Source: JAJNBA01 sp963842295
GTDB lineage: Bacteria; Actinomycetota; UBA4738; HRBIN12
Reading direction: 5' to 3'
NCBI GenBank assembly: GCA_963842295.1
Contig: CAWJFY010000011.1
Location: 124,001-188,000, forward strand
Length of the DNA stretch: 64,000 nt
Under the pieces are notes generated by a model. It made no database searches. It saw only the letters and a program-made list of their open reading frames with translations, and was not told the DNA's origin. The stretch's first letter is position 1. The number at the start of each line of letters is the position of its first letter. The translations under genes and the position numbers were made by a program. Of the stretch, positions 41,101-49,000 are shown in pieces.

Positions 41101-42218
41101 GCCGCGTTCGGGCTGTCGAGCTGCTCATGGTGGAGCTGCCGCTGGTTCGGCCCTTCCGCACGAGCTTCGGAGAGGTGAGCGACAAGCGCTGCGTGCTCGT
41201 TCGCGTGGAGACCGACGATGCCGAGGGCTGGGGTGAGTGCGTCGCCGACTCGACGCCGGATTTCAGTGCCGAATTCAACGAGGGGGCGTGGCTCGTGCTG
41301 CGTGACTTCCTCGCGCCCCTGTTGTTCCGGGCGGGAGACGTGGAGATCGCCGGTGCGGAACGGGTGTTCGCCGAGGTTCGCGGCAATCCGATGGCGAAAG
41401 CGGCGCTGCTCGACGCCTTCGTCGACGCGGACTTGCGGGCACGCGGAGCGTCGATGGCATCCTGGCTCGGCGTTGAGCGCGACCGTGTCGGATGCGGCGT
41501 GAGCATCGGGATCGCGCCATCCACCGACGCGCTCCTCGAGCAGGTGAACGACTACCTGGAACAGGGCTACCTCCGTATCAAGCTCAAGATCGAACCCGGC
41601 GTCGACGTCGATCGCGTACGCGCCGTTCGCGCCGTCCACCCGAGTGTCCTCCTCTCCGTCGACGCGAACGGCGCGTACTCGCCTGCCGACGCCGAGGTGT
41701 TCCGCTCGATGGACGATGCGGATCTCCTGATGATCGAGCAGCCCCTCCACCACGAGGATCTGCTCCGGCACGCGGAGCTGCAGGCGCTCTTGCGGACCGA
41801 TCTCTGCCTCGACGAATCGATCCGCTCGGCCGCCGATGCGTCCGCCGCGCTCGAGCTCCTCGCCTGTCGGATCGTGAACATCAAGCAGGGACGGGTCGGA
41901 GGGATCCTCGAGGCGAAACGGATCCATGACCTCTGCTTCGAACGGAGCATCCCCGTATGGTGCGGAGGGATGCTCGAGACCGGTATCGGCCGTGCGTTGA
42001 ACCTGGCGCTGGCGGCCCTGCCCGGCTTCTCCCTGCCCGGCGACACCAGCGCTTCGTCCCGGTACTTCCACGACGACCTCACGGAACCGTTCGAGCTGGC
42101 GTCTGACGGCACGATGGGCCTTCCCACGGGCGCCGGGATCGGCGTGACGCCGAGGCCAGATCGGCTCCGTGCGTGCGTGAGGCGCCGGGAGCTCCTCCGC
42201 CGCCAGGACAAAGACTGA
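41097..42218 (+). CDS. N-acylamino acid racemase / o-succinylbenzoate synthase family enolase-superfamily enzyme
   Basis: 373 residues. Enolase-superfamily barrel with all catalytic residues: K162-x-K164 (IKLKIEPG), metal ligands D189 (SVDANGAY), E214 (IEQPL) and D239 (CLDES), and Lys K263 (NIKQGRVGG) opposite. The N-terminal capping domain ends near residue 130. The subgroup includes MenC (menaquinone synthesis) and NSAR; absence of other men genes and coupling with a GNAT enzyme favour NSAR. Translationally coupled to the GNAT gene. Confidence 0.88.
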   Translation: MSRVRAVELLMVELPLVRPFRTSFGEVSDKRCVLVRVETDDAEGWGECVADSTPDFSAEFNEGAWLVLRDFLAPLLFRAGDVEIAGAERVFAEVRGNPMAKAALLDAFVDADLRARGASMASWLGVERDRVGCGVSIGIAPSTDALLEQVNDYLEQGYLRIKLKIEPGVDVDRVRAVRAVHPSVLLSVDANGAYSPADAEVFRSMDDADLLMIEQPLHHEDLLRHAELQALLRTDLCLDESIRSAADASAALELLACRIVNIKQGRVGGILEAKRIHDLCFERSIPVWCGGMLETGIGRALNLALAALPGFSLPGDTSASSRYFHDDLTEPFELASDGTMGLPTGAGIGVTPRPDRLRACVRRRELLRRQDKD

Positions 42219-42236
42219 CAAAATCATCGAGCCAGC

Positions 42237-42266
42237 TTGACGTCGGAACGAGGGGCACCGTATGGT
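42237..42266 (+). promoter_or_regulatory. Housekeeping-type promoter of the repeat/Mau-like operon
   Basis: TTGACG (42237-42242), 18-nt spacer, TATGGT (42261-42266). It is one of the few places in the window with both hexamers. Predicted start near 42273, giving a leader of about 185 nt before ATG 42459. Confidence 0.55.
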
Positions 42267-42271
42267 TCGCG

Positions 42272-42313
42272 GTGAGAGACCGCTGGAGCCCTCGGGTTCC
42301 GGCGGTTTCTCAC
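42272..42313 (+). other. Structured 5' leader hairpin
   Basis: Twelve-base arms gtgagagaccgc / gcggtttctcac (one mismatch, pairable as G-U) with an 18-nt apical part, followed by TTT. It begins at the predicted transcription start, so it would be the first structure of the mRNA; an attenuator or stability hairpin is possible. A 24-codon frame (42351-42425, hydrophobic then Arg-rich) follows in the leader, unsupported by any RBS. Confidence 0.4.
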
Positions 42314-42458
42314 TTTCCGGGTCCTTTCCGGGGCCTCGCCGACGGCCCTCATGCGCTGGATCCGATGGAACCTCGTGCTCGTGCTCGTGCTTGCTTGTGT
42401 GGGACGCTTCCGCAGGCGACGATAGGCCGACGTCAACAGTCCCGCGTTCGACCATCCG

Positions 42459-43019
42459 ATGAAGAAACGTGTCATCAGAGCCGAGGAGTTCGAAGTCCTG
42501 GATGCTGCGGGACAGGTGCGGCTACGCATCGGCTTGTCGAACGACGACTCTCCGTTCTTCTCTCTGCTTGATCCTCACGGACAGGTTCGGGCTCGGTTCG
42601 GGCTCTCCTCGGACGGGTCCGCAGGCCTCGCGATCGGCGACGACAACGGCAAGGTCAGGGCGACGTTGGGATTGTCCACGGACGGTTCGGCCAGCCTCGC
42701 GTTCGGGGACCGCAACGGGAAGATCCGCGCCAAGTTCGGACTGGCCTCGGACGCCTCACCCACGCTCGGAGCTCACGTCGAGGGGGATGAGGTGAGCCAC
42801 CGGTACACGCTGGCGGATCAGGGGTCGCCGACGCTCGGTCTCTACGACCGCGCCGGGCGGGTGCGCATCCGGCTGGGTCTCGCCGCCGAGGGGTTCCCCA
42901 TCCTCCGGCTGCTCGACGCCGAGGGCGAACTCCGCGCGCTGGTGGGTCTCGCGGATGACGGAAGCCCCTTGATCCAATTCATGGACGATCAGAAGCAGCC
43001 GACCTGGACGATGCGATGA
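42459..43019 (+). CDS. Protein of seven tandem 23-residue repeats, unknown
   Basis: 186 residues, no signal peptide or membrane segment. After 17 residues come seven consecutive 23-residue units (18-178) with the pattern G-(Q/K)-(V/I)-R-x-x-x-GL-(S/A)-x-D-G-S-x-x-L-x-x-x-D-x-x; each would give two short beta strands, suggesting a beta-solenoid or similar fold. Units 2-4 are the most alike. It is first gene of the Mau-like operon and overlaps the MauD-like gene by 4 nt (ATGA), so production is coupled. No family is recognised; a cytoplasmic scaffold or chaperone-like role is only a guess. Confidence 0.75.
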   Translation: MKKRVIRAEEFEVLDAAGQVRLRIGLSNDDSPFFSLLDPHGQVRARFGLSSDGSAGLAIGDDNGKVRATLGLSTDGSASLAFGDRNGKIRAKFGLASDASPTLGAHVEGDEVSHRYTLADQGSPTLGLYDRAGRVRIRLGLAAEGFPILRLLDAEGELRALVGLADDGSPLIQFMDDQKQPTWTMR

Positions 43020-43525
43020 GCGGGTGGTGGACGGCAGCGTTCGTGGCCCAGTGGATCCTCCTCGTGGTGTTGTGCGTCGTCGTCGTCGCGCTCGCCCGCC
43101 AGGTCGGCACGCTCCACCTTCGGCTCGGTCCCCGGGGGGCTCTCGAGATCGATACCGAGGGGCCGGCGCTCGGTGAGGCGCTGCCGGCCGTCGACGTACG
43201 AGCGACCGACGGCACGTCGCTGGTGCTCGGCGGCCCGGGAGTGCGGCGTCTCGTCTTGTTCTCGTCGCCCACGTGCGTCATCTGTCGCGAGGTCGCTCCG
43301 GCGGTGCCGGCTGCCGCCGGCGCGGCGGATCTGGTTCCACAGATCGTGCACGACCCGGATGCGGAACGGGCCTTCGAGGTTCCAGGCACCCCGTTCGTGC
43401 TCGTGCTCGATGAGTTGGGGATCGTTCGAGCGAAGGGCACCGTGAACAACCTCGAGCAGGTGGAGGGTCTCGTGGACACGGGCGCTCGACGGATGCGTGA
43501 GGAGGGCGAGCGGTGGGCGAGCTGA
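43016..43525 (+). CDS. MauD-like membrane-anchored thioredoxin-fold protein
   Basis: 169 residues. N-terminal membrane anchor (about 6-27) followed by LARQVGTLHLRLGPRGAL, the typical MauD linker, and a thioredoxin fold with redox pair C87-V-I-C90 (SSPTCVICREVAP) and cis-Pro region VPGTPFVLVLD. In methylotrophs MauD is needed to form disulfides in the methylamine dehydrogenase light chain outside the cytoplasm. Here it precedes a ten-cysteine exported protein, the plausible substrate. It overlaps the neighbours on both sides. Confidence 0.82.
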   Translation: MSGWWTAAFVAQWILLVVLCVVVVALARQVGTLHLRLGPRGALEIDTEGPALGEALPAVDVRATDGTSLVLGGPGVRRLVLFSSPTCVICREVAPAVPAAAGAADLVPQIVHDPDAERAFEVPGTPFVLVLDELGIVRAKGTVNNLEQVEGLVDTGARRMREEGERWAS

Positions 43526-44049
43526 CGACGATGGAGCGCGCGCAGCGGGCGCTGGCGCAGAGGACGAGCAGACGCGGTTTCCTCGGACGGGTGGGACGGG
43601 GGGTTGTCGCGCTCGCCGGGGGATCGCTCGTCGCCACGGCACTCGCCCCGGACCGGGCGGAGGCGCACCACATCTGTGGCCACACCTTCACCACCGGGTC
43701 GTGTCCCCATCCGTTCGCGCCTCGGTCGCGAACGGACCGCTTCGGCTTCCCGGTCCACCCGACGTTGGGCTACCCGGTCGACGACCGGGGGAAGCTCTAC
43801 CGCGATCGGGCGACGCAGACCCGATCCAGGACCTGCCAGGAGAAGGTCCGCGACGTCTACTCCTTCGTGAACGATTCCCGATACGGCGGCGGCTGGACGC
43901 GCTGCTGCTCTGGGCGGCTGCGTCACATCCAGGATTGCTGCTCACGGTCGAAGATCCGGATCAACGGGGACTATGCGGTGCGCGGCTACTGTCCCGCCGG
44001 CTTCAAGGTCTTCTGTATCTCGTATCGGGAGCTCACGAAGTCGTGTTGA
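43513..44049 (+). CDS. Tat-exported ten-cysteine protein, MauA-like
   Basis: 178 residues. Twin-arginine signal R20-R21 (SRRGFLGRVGRG), hydrophobic stretch and cleavage near AEAHH. The mature part has ten cysteines (55, 64, 108, 131, 132, 142, 143, 160, 168, 178). Cysteine spacing and the end (GYC...FC...SC) recall the methylamine dehydrogenase light chain, and MauD/MauE-like genes flank it. The light chain needs two Trp for its TTQ cofactor; here W128 may match the first, but the second site is F167. No heavy chain or MauG is present. It is therefore not a normal dehydrogenase subunit; a disulfide-rich exported protein of unknown role. Confidence 0.72.
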   Translation: MGELTTMERAQRALAQRTSRRGFLGRVGRGVVALAGGSLVATALAPDRAEAHHICGHTFTTGSCPHPFAPRSRTDRFGFPVHPTLGYPVDDRGKLYRDRATQTRSRTCQEKVRDVYSFVNDSRYGGGWTRCCSGRLRHIQDCCSRSKIRINGDYAVRGYCPAGFKVFCISYRELTKSC

Positions 44050-44120
44050 ACGACGCCGGGACGGCGGCCCTGACGATCGCCGCCGCGATCGCCGGCTGGT
44101 CCGCGCTCTGGGGGCCATGA
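44043..44120 (+). CDS. Possible 25-residue membrane peptide
   Basis: GTG 44043 overlaps the end of the cysteine-rich protein gene; the frame reads an acidic head (LNDAG) and one Ala-rich hydrophobic helix ending WSALWGP, with stop at 44118-44120, 9 nt before the next start. The only support is position and hydrophobicity. It could equally be a spacer. Confidence 0.3.
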   Translation: MLNDAGTAALTIAAAIAGWSALWGP

Positions 44121-44129
44121 GGACTCTCG

Positions 44130-45239
44130 ATGGTGGAGACCATCAGCCCCGTCGTGTACGGGACGCGAGCGAGATGGGTGGGCGCGCTGGCGCTCCATGC
44201 CGCGGGGGCGGCGGCGACCGCGGCCGCCTTCGGGGCTACGGTCGCCGCCGCTGGCGCCCTTCTTGGTGCTCCCTGGGACACGGCGGGCGCCACGATCGTG
44301 GCGGGGGTGGCCTTGCTCTATCTCGCTCGTGAACTGACGGGGATACGGATCCCCGTTCCGCAGCTTCGGCGGCAGGTGCCTGACTGGTGGCGCACGTACT
44401 TCGGCCGTCCGCTGGCGGCCTTCCTCTACGGCGCCGGCCTCGGGGTGGGGTTCCTCACCTTCCTCGGCCACGGCACGCTCGTGGTCGTCACCCTGGGCGT
44501 GGCCGCGACCGGCAGGCCACTCCTGGGTGCGGTCGTGATGGCCCCCTTCGGGCTCGCGAGAGGGCTCGCGCCGTTGGTCGCGGCGCGATCGAGGGGGCCC
44601 GAGGACGGCAGCCTCCTCGTCGATCGCCTGAGCTCCACGTCGGGGCGCCTTCGGAGTGCTCTGAACGCGGCGGCTCTGGCGAGCGTGGCGGTCGCGGCCG
44701 CCGCCACCGCGTCTCGCGCCGATGGCGGGTGGGGCGAAGTGGCGGCCGCCACCCTCGCGGTCGTGTTCGCGTGGGCGGCTGTCGCCAAGGTGGTCGGGTG
44801 GCACCGATGGCGCCGTGCGCTCTCGGCACACGCTCTGCCTCGGTGGGTGGAACGCGTGGCCGCGTGGGCGGTCCCGGCGGTGGAATCGCTGGTGCCGATC
44901 CTCACGCTCCTGGGTCGCGACCGGGCCGCGGCCGCCGTCGCGCTGGTTTCGGTGTTGGTCTTCTCGATCGCGCTGCTTCGGTCGGCCGTCCGCGACGGCG
45001 TCCGCGTCGCGTGCGGCTGCTTCGGACGCGCCTCGATCGACGTACGGGTGGCGCTGTCTCGGAATCTGGCGCTCGCGGCAGCCGCGTTCGTGTCCTTCGC
45101 CCTCGCCGGTCGCGAACCGGAGCTCAGCCTGCCGCAAGCGGGCGACGCGCTCCCCGCGCTGCTCCTCGCAGGAGCCCTGGCCACGGCGGCGATCACGGGT
45201 TGGCGGGCCTCCCTCTGGCTCGGAAGGAGCCGGGCGTGA
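44130..45239 (+). CDS. MauE-like redox membrane protein with extra N-terminal membrane domain
   Basis: 369 residues, about eight to ten transmembrane helices. The C-terminal half (about 200-330) is MauE/DoxX-like: AAVAKVVGWHRWRRAL, AVPAVESLVPILTLL and the CGCFG motif followed by RN, all typical. The N-terminal half (about 1-165), with DWWRTYFGRPLAAFLYGAGLGVGFLTFL, is a separate membrane module of uncertain family, perhaps CcdA-like. MauE supports disulfide formation in MADH maturation. The CGCFG cysteines could pass electrons from the MauD-like CxxC to the membrane. Overlaps the next gene by 4 nt. Confidence 0.72.
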   Translation: MVETISPVVYGTRARWVGALALHAAGAAATAAAFGATVAAAGALLGAPWDTAGATIVAGVALLYLARELTGIRIPVPQLRRQVPDWWRTYFGRPLAAFLYGAGLGVGFLTFLGHGTLVVVTLGVAATGRPLLGAVVMAPFGLARGLAPLVAARSRGPEDGSLLVDRLSSTSGRLRSALNAAALASVAVAAAATASRADGGWGEVAAATLAVVFAWAAVAKVVGWHRWRRALSAHALPRWVERVAAWAVPAVESLVPILTLLGRDRAAAAVALVSVLVFSIALLRSAVRDGVRVACGCFGRASIDVRVALSRNLALAAAAFVSFALAGREPELSLPQAGDALPALLLAGALATAAITGWRASLWLGRSRA

Positions 45240-45847
45240 GCCGGCCGTACGTCCTCCGCGCCTCCGCGCCCTTCGCGGCTGCGCTCGTAACGGTGGCGCT
45301 CGTCGCCGTGGTCGCCGGCGCGCATCACACCGACCTGCTCGATCCGAACGACACGCGCGGCAAGCTCGACGTGAGGCAAGTGCGCCTGGCGCATCAGTCA
45401 CTCCCTTTGGTGTGGACCGTCGTCACCTTCGCCGAGTGGAGGACCGCGGAGATGTGGGATCGGGGCTACATCATGGTGCTGCTCGACACCTCGGCGGGGA
45501 AGGGTGCCGACTTCTACCTCCTGGTCCGATCGGTAGGCCCGGTGCTCCGAGGGTCGCTCTGGCGAGCTCGCAGCTTCGGGCCGGACTCCCACCTCGGCAA
45601 GGTCCCAGTGAGGCGGTTGTCCCCCCGGAGCGCGTCGGTCCAGGTGGGTCTGTCGCGACTGAGTTTCGGCGCGAAGCGGTCCTCCTATCGGTGGTGGGTG
45701 CAAACGGTGTTCACGGGCCGAACCTGCCAGCGGACATGCCAGGACCGTGCTCCCAACGGGGGGTCGGTCCTCCAATGGAGACCGGGGATGTCCCCGTCCC
45801 CGACGACGTCGTCTCCCTCCCCAAGTGATGAACCTCCAACGCCATGA
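45236..45847 (+). CDS. Secreted protein, last gene of the Mau-like operon
   Basis: 203 residues from GTG 45236. Signal peptide about 1-33. The mature part has a DPNDTRGKLDVRQV start, a beta-rich domain and a C-terminal CQRTC pair followed by a Ser/Pro-rich end. DPND-GKLD-type domains occur in other actinobacterial secreted proteins, but I cannot name the family. Start overlaps the MauE-like stop (GTGA). A hairpin (ccgggacc/ggtcccgg at 45865-45892) after the gene may end the transcript. Confidence 0.62.
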   Translation: MSRPYVLRASAPFAAALVTVALVAVVAGAHHTDLLDPNDTRGKLDVRQVRLAHQSLPLVWTVVTFAEWRTAEMWDRGYIMVLLDTSAGKGADFYLLVRSVGPVLRGSLWRARSFGPDSHLGKVPVRRLSPRSASVQVGLSRLSFGAKRSSYRWWVQTVFTGRTCQRTCQDRAPNGGSVLQWRPGMSPSPTTSSPSPSDEPPTP

Positions 45848-45864
45848 GCGAGTGCCGCTGCCCG

Positions 45865-45892
45865 CCGGGACCGAATCTGGCAGCGGTCCCGG
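45865..45892 (+). terminator. Hairpin after the Mau-like operon
   Basis: Arms ccgggacc / ggtcccgg with a 12-nt loop, 18 nt after the stop codon, without a T tract. Confidence 0.45.
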
Positions 45893-46001
45893 CTCAGCGG
45901 AACCTTCGCCACACCGGCGGCGCCCCTCCGGCAGGGATCCGGTCGTCACGTCTTCCGCGTGAAGTACGAGCACGGCTTTCGGCCGTAGAGGGGGGCACCC
46001 C

Positions 46002-49000
46002 ATGACAAGGCGCCACGTCGCCATCTGGATCGTCTGCACGCTCGTGATCGGGCTGATAGGCCCAGTCGCTCAGCCCGCGCTCGCCGCGGAGGCGGGCACC
46101 AAGATCCAGTCAGGACTGGTGGACCGGCTACGCTCCGGAACCCTCGACTCGTTCGTGGTGGAGTTCGCGGCACGAGCCGACCTTTCGGCGGCGGCCTCGA
46201 TCGAAGGGTGGGCGGGTCGGGGACGCGCCGTGTACCGCGCCCTCACGACCACGGCCGAGCGGTCGCAGTCGGCTGCAACGGCGTTGATCCGCGCCACGCC
46301 TGGGGCGGATGCCGACACATTCTGGCTCACGAACGTTCTCGTCGTGAAGGCCGGCGTCTCGCCGTCGCTCGCACAGCGTCTCGCCAGGCTCCCGGGCGTG
46401 ACCCGCGTCCGGGCGGAGAAGTCCTTCCCTCTGGTCGAACCGGTCGAACGGCACGCCGCGGTGATCGCGGCGGACGAGCCGCCGCCCTGGGGCGTGACGA
46501 AGATCGGGGCGGACGACGTCTGGGCCGAGGGTGTTCTCGGGAGCGGCGTGGTCGTCGCCAACATCGACAGCGGCGTCGACTACACGCACGAAGCTCTGGT
46601 CGACCACTACCGCGGCAACCTTGGCGGGACCTTCGATCATGATTACTCGTGGTGGGACCCCACTGGGATCTGCGGGGACGAGCCGTGCGACAACGCGCAG
46701 CACGGCACCCACACGATGGGCACGATGGTGGGTGGTGACGGCCCCGGACCGTTCACTCCGGACATCGGCGTGGCTCCAGGGGCTTCCTGGATCGCCGCCA
46801 AGGGGTGCGAGGACGTCTTCTGCACCGAGTCCTCGCTCCTTTCCTCAGGTGAGTTCATGGTGGCCCCGACGGATCTGAACGGCGACAACCCGGACCCCAC
46901 GAAACGACCGGATATCGTGAACAACTCGTGGGGCGGAGTGCCGGGGGACGGGTTCTACCTCGAAGTCGTCCAGGCATGGCGCGCCGCCGGCATCATCCCC
47001 GTCTTCGCAGCCGGCAACGCTGGGCCCGATTGCGAGTCGGGTGGCTCGCCGGGTGACTATCTGGAGTCGTTCAGCGCCGGTGCGACGGATGAGAACGACG
47101 GGATCGCGGACTTCTCGAGCAGGGGTCCATCCTCGTTCGGGAAGGTGATGCCGGACGTGTCGGCGCCCGGCGTCGACGTGGTCTCCAGCGTCCCGGGCGA
47201 CGGGTACGACTCGTTCAGCGGCACATCGATGGCTGCACCCCACACCGCGGGCACACTGGCGCTCGTGCTGTCGGCGGAGCTTGCGCTTCTCGGCAACGTG
47301 GCCGGCTCCACGGACGCCGTGCGGTCGACAGCGCTCGACATCGCCGACGACACCTGCGGCGGAGATGCCGATGGAGACCCCAACAACGTCTTCGGGGACG
47401 GCAGGATCGACGCGCCGGCCGCCGTGGCGCTCGTGGCCACCGGGGGCACCCTCGCGGGCGACGTCACCGACGTCTCCTCGAGCGATCCCATCGAAGGCGC
47501 CGGGATCGAGGCGAGCGCCGGGGGCCGGACGTTCTCGGCGACCACAGATGTGGCCGGCCACTTCGAGCTCTTCCTCGGCGCCGGCACCTACACCGTGACC
47601 GCGTCGGCCTTCGGCTACCAGTCCGCTCTGGCGACCGGGGTGGAGATCGAGACGGATCTCACGACGACTCAGGACTTCCTCCTCGCACCGCTCCCGCGGC
47701 GCGACATCACCGGCACGGTGACCGCCGAGGAGGACGGGTCGCCGATCGAGGGAGCGGAGGTGCGCGCCCTGGGCACCCCCGTAGCCCCGGCGACGACCGA
47801 TGCGAACGGTGACTACACGCTCACGCTGCCGATCGGTGAGTACACCATCCGTGTCGCGGCGGGCGGCTGCACGAGCCACGAGGATTCTGAGGTGAACCTC
47901 ACCCTTGGCGGCCTCACGCACGACGTCACCCTGTCGGCCAAGATCGATGACTTCGGCCACGGCTGTCGCCGGGTCGCGTTCGACTGGGTCGATGCGACGT
48001 CGAACACCGCGCTGTTCGGCGACCAGACCGTGGGGCACCTGGCGATGCCGTTCTCGTTCCCGTTCTACGGCGAGAGCTACGACGACGTCTACATCACCGA
48101 CAACGGCTACCTGACGTTCGAGGTGCCCGAGTTCTCGGACCCCACGCCGATCGCGATCCCCTCGACCGGGACGCCGAACAACTCGGTCTACGCGCTCTGG
48201 CAGAACCTCGTGATCGACGGCGCGAGCGCGGTGCGCTACGACACCGTCGGTACGAGTCCCGACAGGGCCTTCGTGGTCGAGTACGAGCAGCTCAAGGTCG
48301 GACCCCGCTTCGGGGATCTCAGCACCAGCGCGGAACCAGCGGTGACGGGCCGCGTGGACATCGAGGTGAAGCTCTGGGAGGACGGCACGATCGACATCCT
48401 CTACGGCGACAACCCCGCGAATCCCGGAGACGGCCGCGACGCCAGCATCGGGATCGAGAACGCCGATGGCACGGATGCGCTCCAGTTCTCGTTCTCGGAG
48501 GACCTGGTGAGCCCCAACGTCGCCTATCGGTACGAGCCGGTGCCGAACGGGGTCGTGTCCGGCACGATCACGGATGCCAACGACGGCCTGCCGATCGGCG
48601 GCGCCGTCGTCTCGGCCGACCCTGGAGGCAGGGCCTCGACCACGGACGCGGACGGTGCCTACTCGCTCCGCCTGCGGCCCGGTAGCTACCGCCTGTCGTT
48701 CTCCGCGGAGGACTACGTCACGCACGAGGAGGCGGGCATCGTCGTCACTGACGGCGGCTCGCTGGTCGTTGACGCCGCGCTCGACGCCCCGGTGGCCGGC
48801 GTGACACCCACGCAGATCGATGCCTCCGTCGACTTCGGCCAGACCTCGACGTCGACGATCGCGATCTCGAACACAGGCACCTCGGATCTCACTTGGGAAC
48901 TTCTCGAGCGGGAGGGAAGCCGCACGCCACCCGATCTCCCCCAGGTCCCGCTGGTGATACGGGATCCGGTATGGGGACCCGCGCAGATCCCTGCACGGGT

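Noticed and set aside
42351..42425. 24-codon leader peptide gene
   Set aside because: Hydrophobic and Arg-rich but no ribosome-binding site and very short; mentioned only in the leader entry.
43513..44049. Functional methylamine dehydrogenase light chain with TTQ
   Set aside because: Only one candidate Trp in the mature protein, Phe at the second site, and no heavy chain, MauG or amicyanin nearby.
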